Shown: positions 17,441-25,249 of the stretch, piece by piece
Layout: the number at the start of each line of letters is the position of its first letter
Numbering within the stretch: position 1 is the first letter of the stretch
Source of the DNA: CAINEC01 sp046073825
GTDB lineage: Bacteria > Bacteroidota > Bacteroidia > AKYH767-A > OLB10
Assembly: GCA_046073825.1 (NCBI GenBank)
Contig: JBJTMY010000097.1
Span: forward strand, 1-64,000
Reading direction: 5' to 3'
Length of the DNA: 64,000 nt
Translations under genes and position numbers: made by a program
The notes under the pieces: generated by a model
Databases searched by the model: none
What the model was told of the DNA's origin: nothing
Seen by the model: the letters and a program-made list of their open reading frames with translations, nothing else

Positions 17441-19441
17441 TTAGTTTTTCGGAACGTATGTAGCTCCTGTAACTTCAAATTCTGTTCTACGATTGTATTG
17501 ATGAGCTTTTTCTTTCAATTCTTTAGTTGCCAATCCATCAATAAATTCCTTAGTTAACACATCGCCGCGTTTAAATGGTAAATATTCTTCATCATTTTCA
17601 ACTGCTTTTGGAGTAGTTTCCCCTTTTCCTTCAAACGTTAAACGATCAGCAGGAATTCCATGAGCAACTAAATAATCCATAACACTCTTCGCACGACGAT
17701 TTGATAAACTCATATTGTAGTTATCGTCTGCACGATAATCGGTATGTGAAGTCAATTTAATTGTTAATGTAGGATTTTCTGTTAAAGTTTTGATTAAACC
17801 ATCTAATGCTGATTTAGATTCTGCACGTAATGTAGCTTTGTCTAAATCGTAGAATACCATTGGTACTGTAATAGGTTTCTTTGTAGACTTTAATGGGAAA
17901 TCAAAATCTTTTGTAAAGTCTTTATCTTCTTCAATTCCAACAGTACTTAATTCATGAAACTTCGTTAAATATCCTGTGAAAGAAGCAGAGATTTTATACT
18001 TTACGTTTGCCTTTAATTCATAAGTATATAATCCATCAGCACCGGTAGAAACACTTAGTGAAGTACCATCACTTCCAAATAGCTCCACAGTTGCTCCTTC
18101 AATACTTTCTTTTGTATCTGTATCATAAACACGTCCACCAACTTTTAACTTAACTGGAGGAATAACGAATGAATAAATATCATCACCACCTTGACCACCA
18201 GCACGACTTGAAGAAAAATATCCAGATGTTTCTGAAGTCATTATAACACCAAAATCATCGGCTCCTGAGTTAATAGGCGATTGAAGATTTACCGGTTCTG
18301 ACCATTGTCCTGCTTCGTTTGTTGAGTAAAACATATCTAAACCTCCCATTCCAGGTTTACCATTAGATGCATAATATAAACGACCATTTGTAGCTACACG
18401 TGGGAACATATCATCACCATCACTATTAATTACTGATCCTGCATTTATTGGCGTTCCCCAAGCATTTGCAGAAGCATCCCAAGATGACATCCAAATATCT
18501 TTTCCACCTAATCCACCGGGCATGTCACTCGCAAAATATAAAGTTTTGCCATCAGCAGATAAACTTGGGTGGCCACATGTATAACTGTCACTATTAAAAG
18601 GCAATGCTACAGGATCACTCCACTTACCATCAGCAAGTGTTGTCATCATAATCTTACATTGCATATTTTTACCCTTAATTGTAGGACAAGTAGTAAAATA
18701 CATTGTTTTTCCAGTCGCATCGAAGCAAGCCGCTCCATCTGAATTATCAGAATTTGCTGGCCCAGGGAATACAGTTGGTGTACTCCACTTACCATTGTTG
18801 TCTTTTGTTGCTTGGAAAATATCAAAGTACTTCTCGCCATACCAGTTGTCATTTTTAGAACCTGTCGACTCCTCTCTTGATGAAGTAAAAACCAAACTTC
18901 CTTTTGCTGTAGGATTTTCGCACAATGCGAACTCATGGTACTTTGAGTTCACTCCTGAAACGTTCTCTACCTTAGCACGAGTTGGTTTATCATTCCATGC
19001 TTGCGCTTGCTCACATTCTTTGATTTTACCATCTACCTTACTGTCAGTAGGATTCTTCTCCTTGTATGCATTATACTGAGCAATCGCTTCAGCATATTTT
19101 CCATTAGCTTTTAAAGATTCTGCATAACGTAAGATAGAAATAGGGTCTTTGTACTTGGCTTTGACAGCTTTTCCATACCAATCTTCTGCCTCGGCATTGT
19201 TATTTACCATTCTTGCACACTCACCTGCACGGTAAGCAGCCCAACCTTTTTGCTCGTTTTTGTTAAACTTAGCGTATGCCTTTTTATACAATGCAGATGC
19301 AGAATAATACTGCCCGATTGAATAAACTTTATCGGCCTTTTTTGTTTTAGTTTTTGGTGCTTTTGGAGCCTTGTCCGCAGCAAAACTGCATACAATGGTC
19401 AATGAAAAGACCACTAATAAGCGTAATGATTTCTTGATCAT
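17441..19441 (-). CDS. PorE-like OmpA-family protein (TPR, beta-propeller, CRD, OmpA)
   Basis: A 666-residue exported protein with signal peptide MIKKSLRLLVVFSLTIVCSFA and four regions: TPR-like helices (~30-160); PD40/WD40-like propeller blades with repeats such as LSADGKTLYFASDMPGGLGGKDIWMS-type strands (~170-425); a carboxypeptidase-regulatory-like beta sandwich (VGGRVYDTDTKESIEGATVELF, ~430-515); and an OmpA C-terminal peptidoglycan-binding domain (FYDLDKATLR, NYNMSLSNRRAKSVMDYL, ~530-660). This order is that of PorE, a peptidoglycan-linked component of the type IX secretion system, but Bacteroidota carry several paralogues, so orthology is not certain. The neighbours are not T9SS genes. 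Confidence 0.9.
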   Translation of the reverse strand: MIKKSLRLLVVFSLTIVCSFAADKAPKAPKTKTKKADKVYSIGQYYSASALYKKAYAKFNKNEQKGWAAYRAGECARMVNNNAEAEDWYGKAVKAKYKDPISILRYAESLKANGKYAEAIAQYNAYKEKNPTDSKVDGKIKECEQAQAWNDKPTRAKVENVSGVNSKYHEFALCENPTAKGSLVFTSSREESTGSKNDNWYGEKYFDIFQATKDNNGKWSTPTVFPGPANSDNSDGAACFDATGKTMYFTTCPTIKGKNMQCKIMMTTLADGKWSDPVALPFNSDSYTCGHPSLSADGKTLYFASDMPGGLGGKDIWMSSWDASANAWGTPINAGSVINSDGDDMFPRVATNGRLYYASNGKPGMGGLDMFYSTNEAGQWSEPVNLQSPINSGADDFGVIMTSETSGYFSSSRAGGQGGDDIYSFVIPPVKLKVGGRVYDTDTKESIEGATVELFGSDGTSLSVSTGADGLYTYELKANVKYKISASFTGYLTKFHELSTVGIEEDKDFTKDFDFPLKSTKKPITVPMVFYDLDKATLRAESKSALDGLIKTLTENPTLTIKLTSHTDYRADDNYNMSLSNRRAKSVMDYLVAHGIPADRLTFEGKGETTPKAVENDEEYLPFKRGDVLTKEFIDGLATKELKEKAHQYNRRTEFEVTGATYVPKN

Positions 19442-19540
19442 AATGGATCGTGTATTTTTACAGTTTCTCAGAAGGACAAAGGAAACAAATTATTTCAAAT
19501 TAAAAAAAAAGAGTTTGAATAAATTGTTTTTGCCTTTGTG

Positions 19541-19579
19541 CTGATTTACAGTGTTTTATACACAAACAGTGCAAATCAG
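19541..19579. other. Imperfect hairpin upstream of gyrB
   Basis: CTGATTT (19541-19547) pairs with AAATCAG (19573-19579); inside, CA/TG and TGTTT/AAACA pair, giving 14 of 16 possible pairs around a 7-nt loop. It contains TTATACACA at 19556-19564. Neither side has a T tract, so it is not a terminator; an RNA structure or protein site are both possible. Confidence 0.5.
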
Positions 19580-19830
19580 GTCAATTTGTTGAAAAAAAAT
19601 TTTGGTCCAAACAAGTCTTTTTGAATCTAGTTTATTGAAGGAAGGCAATCCTGACGATGAAATTGGATTCGCTATTTAACTTGATGTTTTATAGTTGTTT
19701 TAAGTCGTCTAATCAAACAATGTAAAATTCTAAAGGTATATTAAATCCTGCATCTTTTTGCGCAAATTAACAATCATCCAAATTATCAACATTGCTTGAT
19801 TTTTATTAGAAAATAAAACATGTTTTTCCA

Positions 19831-19838
19831 TATCTTTG
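19831..19838 (+). promoter_or_regulatory. Candidate -7 element of gyrB
   Basis: TATCTTTG, full TAnnTTTG match, 36 nt before the gyrB ATG. No TTTG at the usual -33 distance. Confidence 0.5.
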
Positions 19839-19874
19839 TTTGATCAATTTCAACCAAATTTTATATAACTAATA

Positions 19875-21845
19875 ATGAGCGATCAATTGCTGGAACAAGA
19901 ACAAAAACAGAACGAATATTCAGCCGACAGTATTCAAGTACTCGAAGGGCTAGAGGCAGTAAGAAAAAGACCAGCCATGTATATTGGCGATATTGGAGTT
20001 AAAGGTTTACACCACTTAGTATATGAAGTTGTAGATAACTCAATCGATGAGGCCTTAGCAGGTCATTGTAAAAACATCGATGTTTTCATTAATACTGATA
20101 ATAGTATCACTGTAAAGGATGATGGTCGTGGTATCCCTACTGATATCCATCCTAAAGAAAAGAAATCTGCCTTAGAAGTTGTTATGACGGTTCTTCATGC
20201 CGGTGGTAAATTTGATAAAGATTCTTATAAGGTTTCAGGAGGATTACATGGTGTAGGGGTTTCTTGTGTGAACGCTTTATCTACACACTTGATGGCTACC
20301 GTTCATCGCAACGGACAAATATGGCAACAAGAATTTAGCATTGGTAAGCCTTTGTATGCTGCAAAAGTAGTTGGCGAAACGAACAGAACTGGAACGGAAG
20401 TTACTTTTAAGCCAGATGATTCTATTTTCACTACTACCGTTTACTTATATGATACGCTCGCTTCTCGTATGCGAGAACTGGCTTTCTTGAATAAAGGAAT
20501 ACGAATTAACATCACTGACTTACGCGAGTTAGACGAAAATAATACCCCAGTTAACTCTGAAAAATTTTACTCTGAAAGAGGCCTTGTTGAATTTGTTGAA
20601 TACCTCGACAAAACAAGAGAAAAGTTAATGGAAGACCCAATTTACATGGAAGGCGAAAAAAGTGGTATTCCTGTAGAAGTGGCGCTTAGCTATAATTCTT
20701 CCTTTAATGAGAATGTTCACTCGTACGTGAATAATATCAATACTCATGAAGGTGGTACGCACTTGGCCGGATTTAGAAGAGCGTTAACTAGAACATTAAA
20801 AAACTATGCGGAAAAGGAAGGCATGTTAGCTAAGTTAAAGTTTGATATTAGTGGTGATGACTTCCGTGAAGGTTTAACTGCCGTTATTTCTGTAAAAGTT
20901 CAGGAGCCACAATTTGAAGGTCAAACAAAAACTAAACTCGGTAACAATGAGGTGATGGGTGCTGTTGATCAAGCCGTAGCTGAAATGCTAAATATTTATT
21001 TAGAGGAACACCCAAGAGAAGCCCGTACAATTGTAAATAAAGTAATTCTTGCAGCAACAGCACGACACGCAGCTCGTAAAGCACGTGAAATGGTGCAGCG
21101 TAAAGGAGCATTTACGGGTACTGGACTTCCCGGCAAACTAAGCGATTGCTCAGAGCGTGATCCAGGTAAATGTGAATTGTTCCTTGTCGAGGGAGATTCT
21201 GCGGGTGGAACCGCAAAGCAAGGTAGAGATCGAAACTTCCAAGCTATTCTTCCATTACGAGGAAAAATCCTGAATGTAGAAAAAGCAATGGATCACAAAA
21301 TCTTCGATAATGAAGAGATTCGTAATATGTTTACTGCAATGGGTGTATCGAAAGGAACTGCAGAAGATGAAAGAGCCCTGAATCTTGAAAAATTACGCTA
21401 TCATAAAATCGTCATCATGACCGATGCCGACGTAGATGGAAGTCACATTACAACGCTAATTCTTACTTTCTTTTTCCGTCACATGAAGGAATTAATTGAG
21501 AATGGTTATATCTATATTGCAACGCCTCCTCTTTACTTAGTAAAAAAAGGAAAAGAAGAAGAATATTGCTGGACAGATGAACAACGTTTGGCCGCTGTGA
21601 AAAGAATGGCTGGTGAAGGAAAAGAATCGTCGGTAAATATTCAGCGATATAAGGGTCTTGGAGAGATGAACGCGGAGCAATTATGGACAACTACCATGCG
21701 TCCTGATACGCGTACGCTTCGTCAAGTTACTATTGAAAGTGCTGCAGAAGCTGATCGTATTTTCTCTATGCTTATGGGCGATGATGTACCTCCTCGTCGT
21801 GAGTTTATTGAGAAAAATGCAAAATATGCAAAAGTGGATGCTTAA
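19875..21845 (+). CDS. gyrB: DNA gyrase subunit B
   Basis: A 656-residue type II topoisomerase ATPase subunit that drives negative supercoiling with GyrA. GHKL ATPase residues are intact: E51 and N55 in EVVDNSIDEAL, D82 in KDDGRGIP, and the GGLHGVGVS lid. The Toprim domain shows EGDSAGGTAKQGRDR (about 438) and the metal-binding DADVDGSHI (about 516-522), and the C-terminal QRYKGLGEMNAEQLW motif is present. It lacks the ~165-residue insert of enterobacterial GyrB, as expected. ParE is the main alternative, but the sequence pattern and length favour GyrB. Monocistronic, ended by a terminator. Confidence 0.95.
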   Translation: MSDQLLEQEQKQNEYSADSIQVLEGLEAVRKRPAMYIGDIGVKGLHHLVYEVVDNSIDEALAGHCKNIDVFINTDNSITVKDDGRGIPTDIHPKEKKSALEVVMTVLHAGGKFDKDSYKVSGGLHGVGVSCVNALSTHLMATVHRNGQIWQQEFSIGKPLYAAKVVGETNRTGTEVTFKPDDSIFTTTVYLYDTLASRMRELAFLNKGIRINITDLRELDENNTPVNSEKFYSERGLVEFVEYLDKTREKLMEDPIYMEGEKSGIPVEVALSYNSSFNENVHSYVNNINTHEGGTHLAGFRRALTRTLKNYAEKEGMLAKLKFDISGDDFREGLTAVISVKVQEPQFEGQTKTKLGNNEVMGAVDQAVAEMLNIYLEEHPREARTIVNKVILAATARHAARKAREMVQRKGAFTGTGLPGKLSDCSERDPGKCELFLVEGDSAGGTAKQGRDRNFQAILPLRGKILNVEKAMDHKIFDNEEIRNMFTAMGVSKGTAEDERALNLEKLRYHKIVIMTDADVDGSHITTLILTFFFRHMKELIENGYIYIATPPLYLVKKGKEEEYCWTDEQRLAAVKRMAGEGKESSVNIQRYKGLGEMNAEQLWTTTMRPDTRTLRQVTIESAAEADRIFSMLMGDDVPPRREFIEKNAKYAKVDA

Positions 21846-21861
21846 TCAGCATTCATCTCAA

Positions 21862-21898
21862 AAAAAAGCCACAGAATAGCTGTGGCTTTTTTGTTTTA
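21862..21898 (+). terminator. Terminator of gyrB
   Basis: AAAAAAGCCACAG pairs with CTGTGGCTTTTTT around a 5-nt loop (21875-21879), followed by GTTTTATT. Confidence 0.9.
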
Positions 21899-21938
21899 TT
21901 CAATTTGACAAAAATTATAACTATTCATATTTTTTTTA

Positions 21939-21968
21939 TTTGATAGCGTCATGTTTTTTGTAATTTCG
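21939..21968 (+). promoter_or_regulatory. Candidate mdh promoter (-33/-7)
   Basis: TTTG at 21939-21942, an 18-nt spacer and TAATTTCG at 21961-21968 (one mismatch to TAnnTTTG), 25 nt before the mdh ATG. The layout matches the Bacteroidota promoter model closely. Confidence 0.55.
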
Positions 21969-21993
21969 CAACACAAATTTTAAGGATAAAAAA

Positions 21994-22929
21994 ATGAAAG
22001 TAACTGTAGTAGGCGCTGGTTATGTTGGAGCCACATGCGCGAATGTCATTGCACATAATGAACTTGCCAACGAAGTAATTTTATTAGATATCAAAGAAGG
22101 TATCGCTGAAGGTAAATCGTTAGATATCTGGCAAACTGCCCCTATCAACCTTTATGACACGCGGGTAAAAGGTTCTACAAATGATTATGCTGCTACTGCA
22201 GGTTCTGATGTTGTAGTTATTACATCTGGATTACCGAGAAAACCTGGAATGAGCCGTGACGACCTAATCGCTACTAATGCAGGTATTGTAAAGTCAGTTA
22301 CAGAAAATATTATTAAGTATTCTCCGAATACAATCATCATCGTTGTAAGTAATCCTTTGGATGTTATGACGTATTGCGCTTATTTAAATTCCGGACTTGA
22401 TAGTAAAAAAGTATTTGGTATGGCCGGTATTTTAGACACAGCTCGCTACCGTGCTTTCTTAGCAGAATCTTTAAACTGTTCACCAAAAGATATCCAAGCA
22501 ATTTTAATGGGTGGCCATGGCGATACAATGGTTCCGCTTCCTCGTTATACAACAGTTTCTGGTATTCCAGTAACTGAATTAATTGCCGCAGATAAATTAG
22601 AGGCTATTGTTCAACGTACTAAAGTTGGTGGTGGCGAATTAGTAAATCTAATGGGAACATCAGCATGGTATGCTCCGGGTGCAGCTGCTGCTCAAATGGT
22701 AGAAGCTATCGTGCGTGATCAAAAACGTATTTTCCCTGTTTGCGCTTGGTTAAATGGCGAGTATGGAATGAAAGATATTTATCTTGGTGTTCCTGTAAAA
22801 TTAGGAAGAAATGGTATCGAAGAAATTATCGAATTACAATTAAACGATGCTGAAAAATTATTATTAACTAACTCTGCTACTGCTGTTAAAGAAGTAATGA
22901 GTGTGCTTGATAATATGCAAACAGTTTAA
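21994..22929 (+). CDS. mdh: Malate dehydrogenase
   Basis: A 311-residue NAD-dependent enzyme of the LDH-like malate dehydrogenase group, interconverting malate and oxaloacetate in the TCA cycle. The Rossmann GAGYVG (7-12) and D32 fit NAD preference. R82 in LPRKPGMSR is the residue that selects malate over lactate; R88, D148, R151 (LDTARYR) and the catalytic H175 (GGHGDTMVPL) are all present. It has its own promoter and a very strong terminator. Confidence 0.96.
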   Translation: MKVTVVGAGYVGATCANVIAHNELANEVILLDIKEGIAEGKSLDIWQTAPINLYDTRVKGSTNDYAATAGSDVVVITSGLPRKPGMSRDDLIATNAGIVKSVTENIIKYSPNTIIIVVSNPLDVMTYCAYLNSGLDSKKVFGMAGILDTARYRAFLAESLNCSPKDIQAILMGGHGDTMVPLPRYTTVSGIPVTELIAADKLEAIVQRTKVGGGELVNLMGTSAWYAPGAAAAQMVEAIVRDQKRIFPVCAWLNGEYGMKDIYLGVPVKLGRNGIEEIIELQLNDAEKLLLTNSATAVKEVMSVLDNMQTV

Positions 22930-22952
22930 TACGGCATTATCTTTATTATCTT

Positions 22953-22992
22953 AATAAAACGAGGCGCCATGATGATGGCGCCTCGTTTTATT
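22953..22992. terminator. Bidirectional terminator between mdh and the DCC/FG-GAP operon
   Basis: A perfect 18-bp stem (22953-22970 with 22975-22992) closes a GATG loop. It also covers the stop codon of the convergent DCC gene (22988-22990). Confidence 0.93.
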
Positions 22993-23371
22993 TAATAACT
23001 CTTCCAATTAATTCGCTAGAAATTCGCTTGCATTTTTCATTTTTCCCTCTCTGAAATATTTTTCGATTTCGTGCAACAACACGATAGATTTTATTTAGTA
23101 ATGATATTGGTAAGATATTTAGATGATTCAAACAATTAAATGGAAATCTCAAAAACTTTGCAAGTTCAATAATTGCTTGAGCTTCGGTATAAATATGATG
23201 CTCATTCACATAAAAAACAACTGTATTTGTTGCTAAAGCTAGATTCTTATCTCGATAACAATCAGAATTTAATCCCGAAAAACAGATTGATTTGGTTGCA
23301 TCGTATTTATAAACTAGGCGCACAAAATTTGAACACATCAAACATTCATTGTCATAAAACAAAACCATCAT
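22988..23371 (-). CDS. DCC-family (DUF393) thiol-disulfide oxidoreductase-like protein
   Basis: A 127-residue protein of the DUF393/DCC family, named for its N-terminal D-x-x-C-x-x-C signature, seen here as YDNECLMC (D7, C10, C13). The C-terminal NRKIF segment and terminal Cys region also fit. Members are thioredoxin-fold and predicted redox-active, but no substrate is established. Two adjacent ATGs (23371 and 23368) are possible starts. It is the last gene of a five-gene minus-strand operon, 5 nt after the cytochrome/propeller lipoprotein. Confidence 0.85.
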   Translation of the reverse strand: MMVLFYDNECLMCSNFVRLVYKYDATKSICFSGLNSDCYRDKNLALATNTVVFYVNEHHIYTEAQAIIELAKFLRFPFNCLNHLNILPISLLNKIYRVVARNRKIFQRGKNEKCKRISSELIGRVIK

Positions 23372-23376
23372 GTAAT

Positions 23377-24864
23377 TTATGGTTTTACAGCCACAGAATA
23401 AGGATCTACAGACAACTCCGGTTTGAAACTATTATCTTTTTCGAGTGTCACCATGTCTATTTTACTCAAATATCCGTTTTTGCCCGCACAAGCAGAAGCG
23501 TGATGTGGCGCTGGCCCTCCAGTAAAATTTCTGTTGGCTACAATTACGCAATCATTGGCTTTATCAATCGCAATTCCGTGCGGTTGCCAGCCAACTTTTA
23601 CTTTTTTAATTTCTGTCAATCCAACAATATCAATGACACTAACAGACCCTTTTACATCCGGCAGAAACGTCACATCTTCCATGTTTGTAACAAAGAGTAA
23701 ATTATGTTCTGCTGACATAGCAAATTCCAATGGATATACTCCTACAGGAATCACTTTAATTAATTGGTCCGTTGCAGCATCAAATACTCTTACCTGATTT
23801 ACATCCTGACATGTTACAAAATATTTACTGTAATCAGGAGCAAAAATAATTTCATGTGGCTTTAAGGAGGTAGCCGAATAATCGGGGCCTATTGGATTTA
23901 AATTCACATCTTCATAATTGGAAGGATCTCCCAACGGAATCTTTACCAACTTACTCGATTCTTGATAGGTAACATATAAAGTATCATCTGTTGCATTTAA
24001 TGCCGATCCATGTAAATTTATTGTAGCACCTGTACTTGGAAATGGACCAATGGTTTGAGAAGTACCATTGTCAAAATCCACAATTGCAACTCTCCCCCCA
24101 TCATAATCTACTGCATATCCAAATTTCGAGTTTTTTGAAAGACTAATTGTATTCCAACCTCCAGCAATTCCATTACCAATCGGAATAGTCTTTACCAACT
24201 CATCACTAACGGTACTGAATAGCTGAACAATATCCGACTTCAAATAAACCGTAGCCCAATACTTTCCATCTGGCGTAACTTTTACATTATGTGGCGACTC
24301 AGGAGGAGTAGCTCCTGGGGTTTGCCCAACATCAACCATCGACATGACCACTTTCTTTTTAGCATCCATAACCGAAACCACATCACAACCTTGGTTAGTG
24401 ATGTAGTATTTCTTGCGGTTTGCATCGTTGGGAAACATCTCTACCCCATCCTTTGATTTTGCCCCGTCCTCAATCCATGTCTTTAATGTTTGATATTCCA
24501 AATCACTTAATGCAGCCGAATTGAGTGGCATCGTTGGTTGAACAACCAAACCTTTTGTACTATCTGTGTTTGTAAAGTATAATAATGTACTAAAGTCAGG
24601 TCGCTTAGGAATAACCACAGCACCATTGTTAGTCCCTCTGTACATCGACTCCCAAGTAGTCAAGTCTAAATTTGCAGCTCCAGCACTACTTATTTCATTA
24701 TGACAACCTGAAGTAGCACATTTACCAGTAATGATTGTTCCAACATTATCTGGATAATTGGAAACAACAGGAGCTTCATACACATCGTATCTGCATGAGC
24801 TTATCGGAAATAAAATTGCTAGCGCAAAAATTATTTTTATATAATTAATCTCCTTCTGTAACAT
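23377..24864 (-). CDS. Lipoprotein with cytochrome c-like domain fused to a YVTN/YncE beta-propeller
   Basis: A 495-residue lipoprotein; the signal ends ISSC (C24). Residues ~40-135 look like a small c-type cytochrome: CATSGCH (C49, C54, H55) is a CX4CH heme site, not the usual CXXCH, and M112 in VQPTMPLNS is a candidate sixth ligand. Residues ~150-495 form a seven-bladed propeller of the YVTN/YncE sort, with blades such as DAKKKVVMSMVDVG, SDELVKTIPIGNGI and VIDIVGLTEIKKVKVGWQPHGI. The start overlaps the previous gene by 20 nt. An envelope electron-transfer or sensing role is inferred; heme attachment is not proven. Confidence 0.85.
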   Translation of the reverse strand: MLQKEINYIKIIFALAILFPISSCRYDVYEAPVVSNYPDNVGTIITGKCATSGCHNEISSAGAANLDLTTWESMYRGTNNGAVVIPKRPDFSTLLYFTNTDSTKGLVVQPTMPLNSAALSDLEYQTLKTWIEDGAKSKDGVEMFPNDANRKKYYITNQGCDVVSVMDAKKKVVMSMVDVGQTPGATPPESPHNVKVTPDGKYWATVYLKSDIVQLFSTVSDELVKTIPIGNGIAGGWNTISLSKNSKFGYAVDYDGGRVAIVDFDNGTSQTIGPFPSTGATINLHGSALNATDDTLYVTYQESSKLVKIPLGDPSNYEDVNLNPIGPDYSATSLKPHEIIFAPDYSKYFVTCQDVNQVRVFDAATDQLIKVIPVGVYPLEFAMSAEHNLLFVTNMEDVTFLPDVKGSVSVIDIVGLTEIKKVKVGWQPHGIAIDKANDCVIVANRNFTGGPAPHHASACAGKNGYLSKIDMVTLEKDNSFKPELSVDPYSVAVKP

Positions 24865-25249
24865 ATAAGTTAATTGATTGAGTTCCCTCTTTCTGTGCAG
24901 TGCTGAAAGGCATTCCTCCTTTAACTACATTATTAGGTGGCGTTAACAAGCTATCAATTCCAACAGCATAAAAATAATAATCACCGCAATTTAAACTTCT
25001 AAGATACGCAATGCTGGAACTGTCATTAGCTTTAAAAGAAAGATCGTAATTGGAAGGATTTGCACCAGGAAAATCCTGCGTATTGAACTTTACATAAACA
25101 GTACATCCCTTTATTTCACGTATATGATGAATCATTTTTGCTGCCACGGTCAGACCTCCTCCGGAACCTGCCTTGCAATCATCTTCTTTGCAACTATTGC
25201 ATGAAGTAATAAACAATGTTAACACAGCCAACAATCTAATTGCTCTCAT
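24845..25249 (-). CDS. Small Cys-containing lipoprotein of unknown function
   Basis: A 134-residue lipoprotein with signal MRAIRLLAVLTLFITSC (lipobox ITSC, C17), followed by a Cys-rich linker (C20, C25) and a compact domain that reads like a small beta-sandwich. It is not recognised as any named family. Its start codon overlaps the stop of the upstream FG-GAP gene by 4 nt and its end overlaps the cytochrome/propeller gene by 20 nt, so its translation is probably tied to both and its product may work with them at the envelope. Confidence 0.75.
   Translation of the reverse strand: MRAIRLLAVLTLFITSCNSCKEDDCKAGSGGGLTVAAKMIHHIREIKGCTVYVKFNTQDFPGANPSNYDLSFKANDSSSIAYLRSLNCGDYYFYAVGIDSLLTPPNNVVKGGMPFSTAQKEGTQSINLYVTEGD

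Larger units (their letters stand above)
19442..19874. other. 433-nt A+T-rich intergenic region between the divergent PorE-like gene and gyrB
   Basis: The only gene-free stretch above 300 nt. It carries a weak minus-strand -7 candidate (TTCCTTTG, 19477-19484) for the PorE-like gene, an imperfect 39-nt hairpin at 19541-19579 whose loop side holds TTATACACA (19556-19564, DnaA-box-like), a short TTTGG-T-CCAAA inverted repeat (19601-19611), a one-mismatch DnaA-box-like TTATCAACA (19783-19791) and the gyrB -7 element (19831-19838). I find no open frame, tRNA or terminator in it. Confidence 0.6.

Noticed and set aside
19442..19874. A replication origin next to gyrB
   Set aside because: One exact and one imperfect DnaA-box-like 9-mer, no cluster, no adjacent dnaA, no skew calculation possible here. 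Kept only as a weak note.
23173..23700. A 175-residue plus-strand frame across the DCC and cytochrome genes
   Set aside because: Antisense to two well-supported genes, poor codon pattern and no family resemblance.
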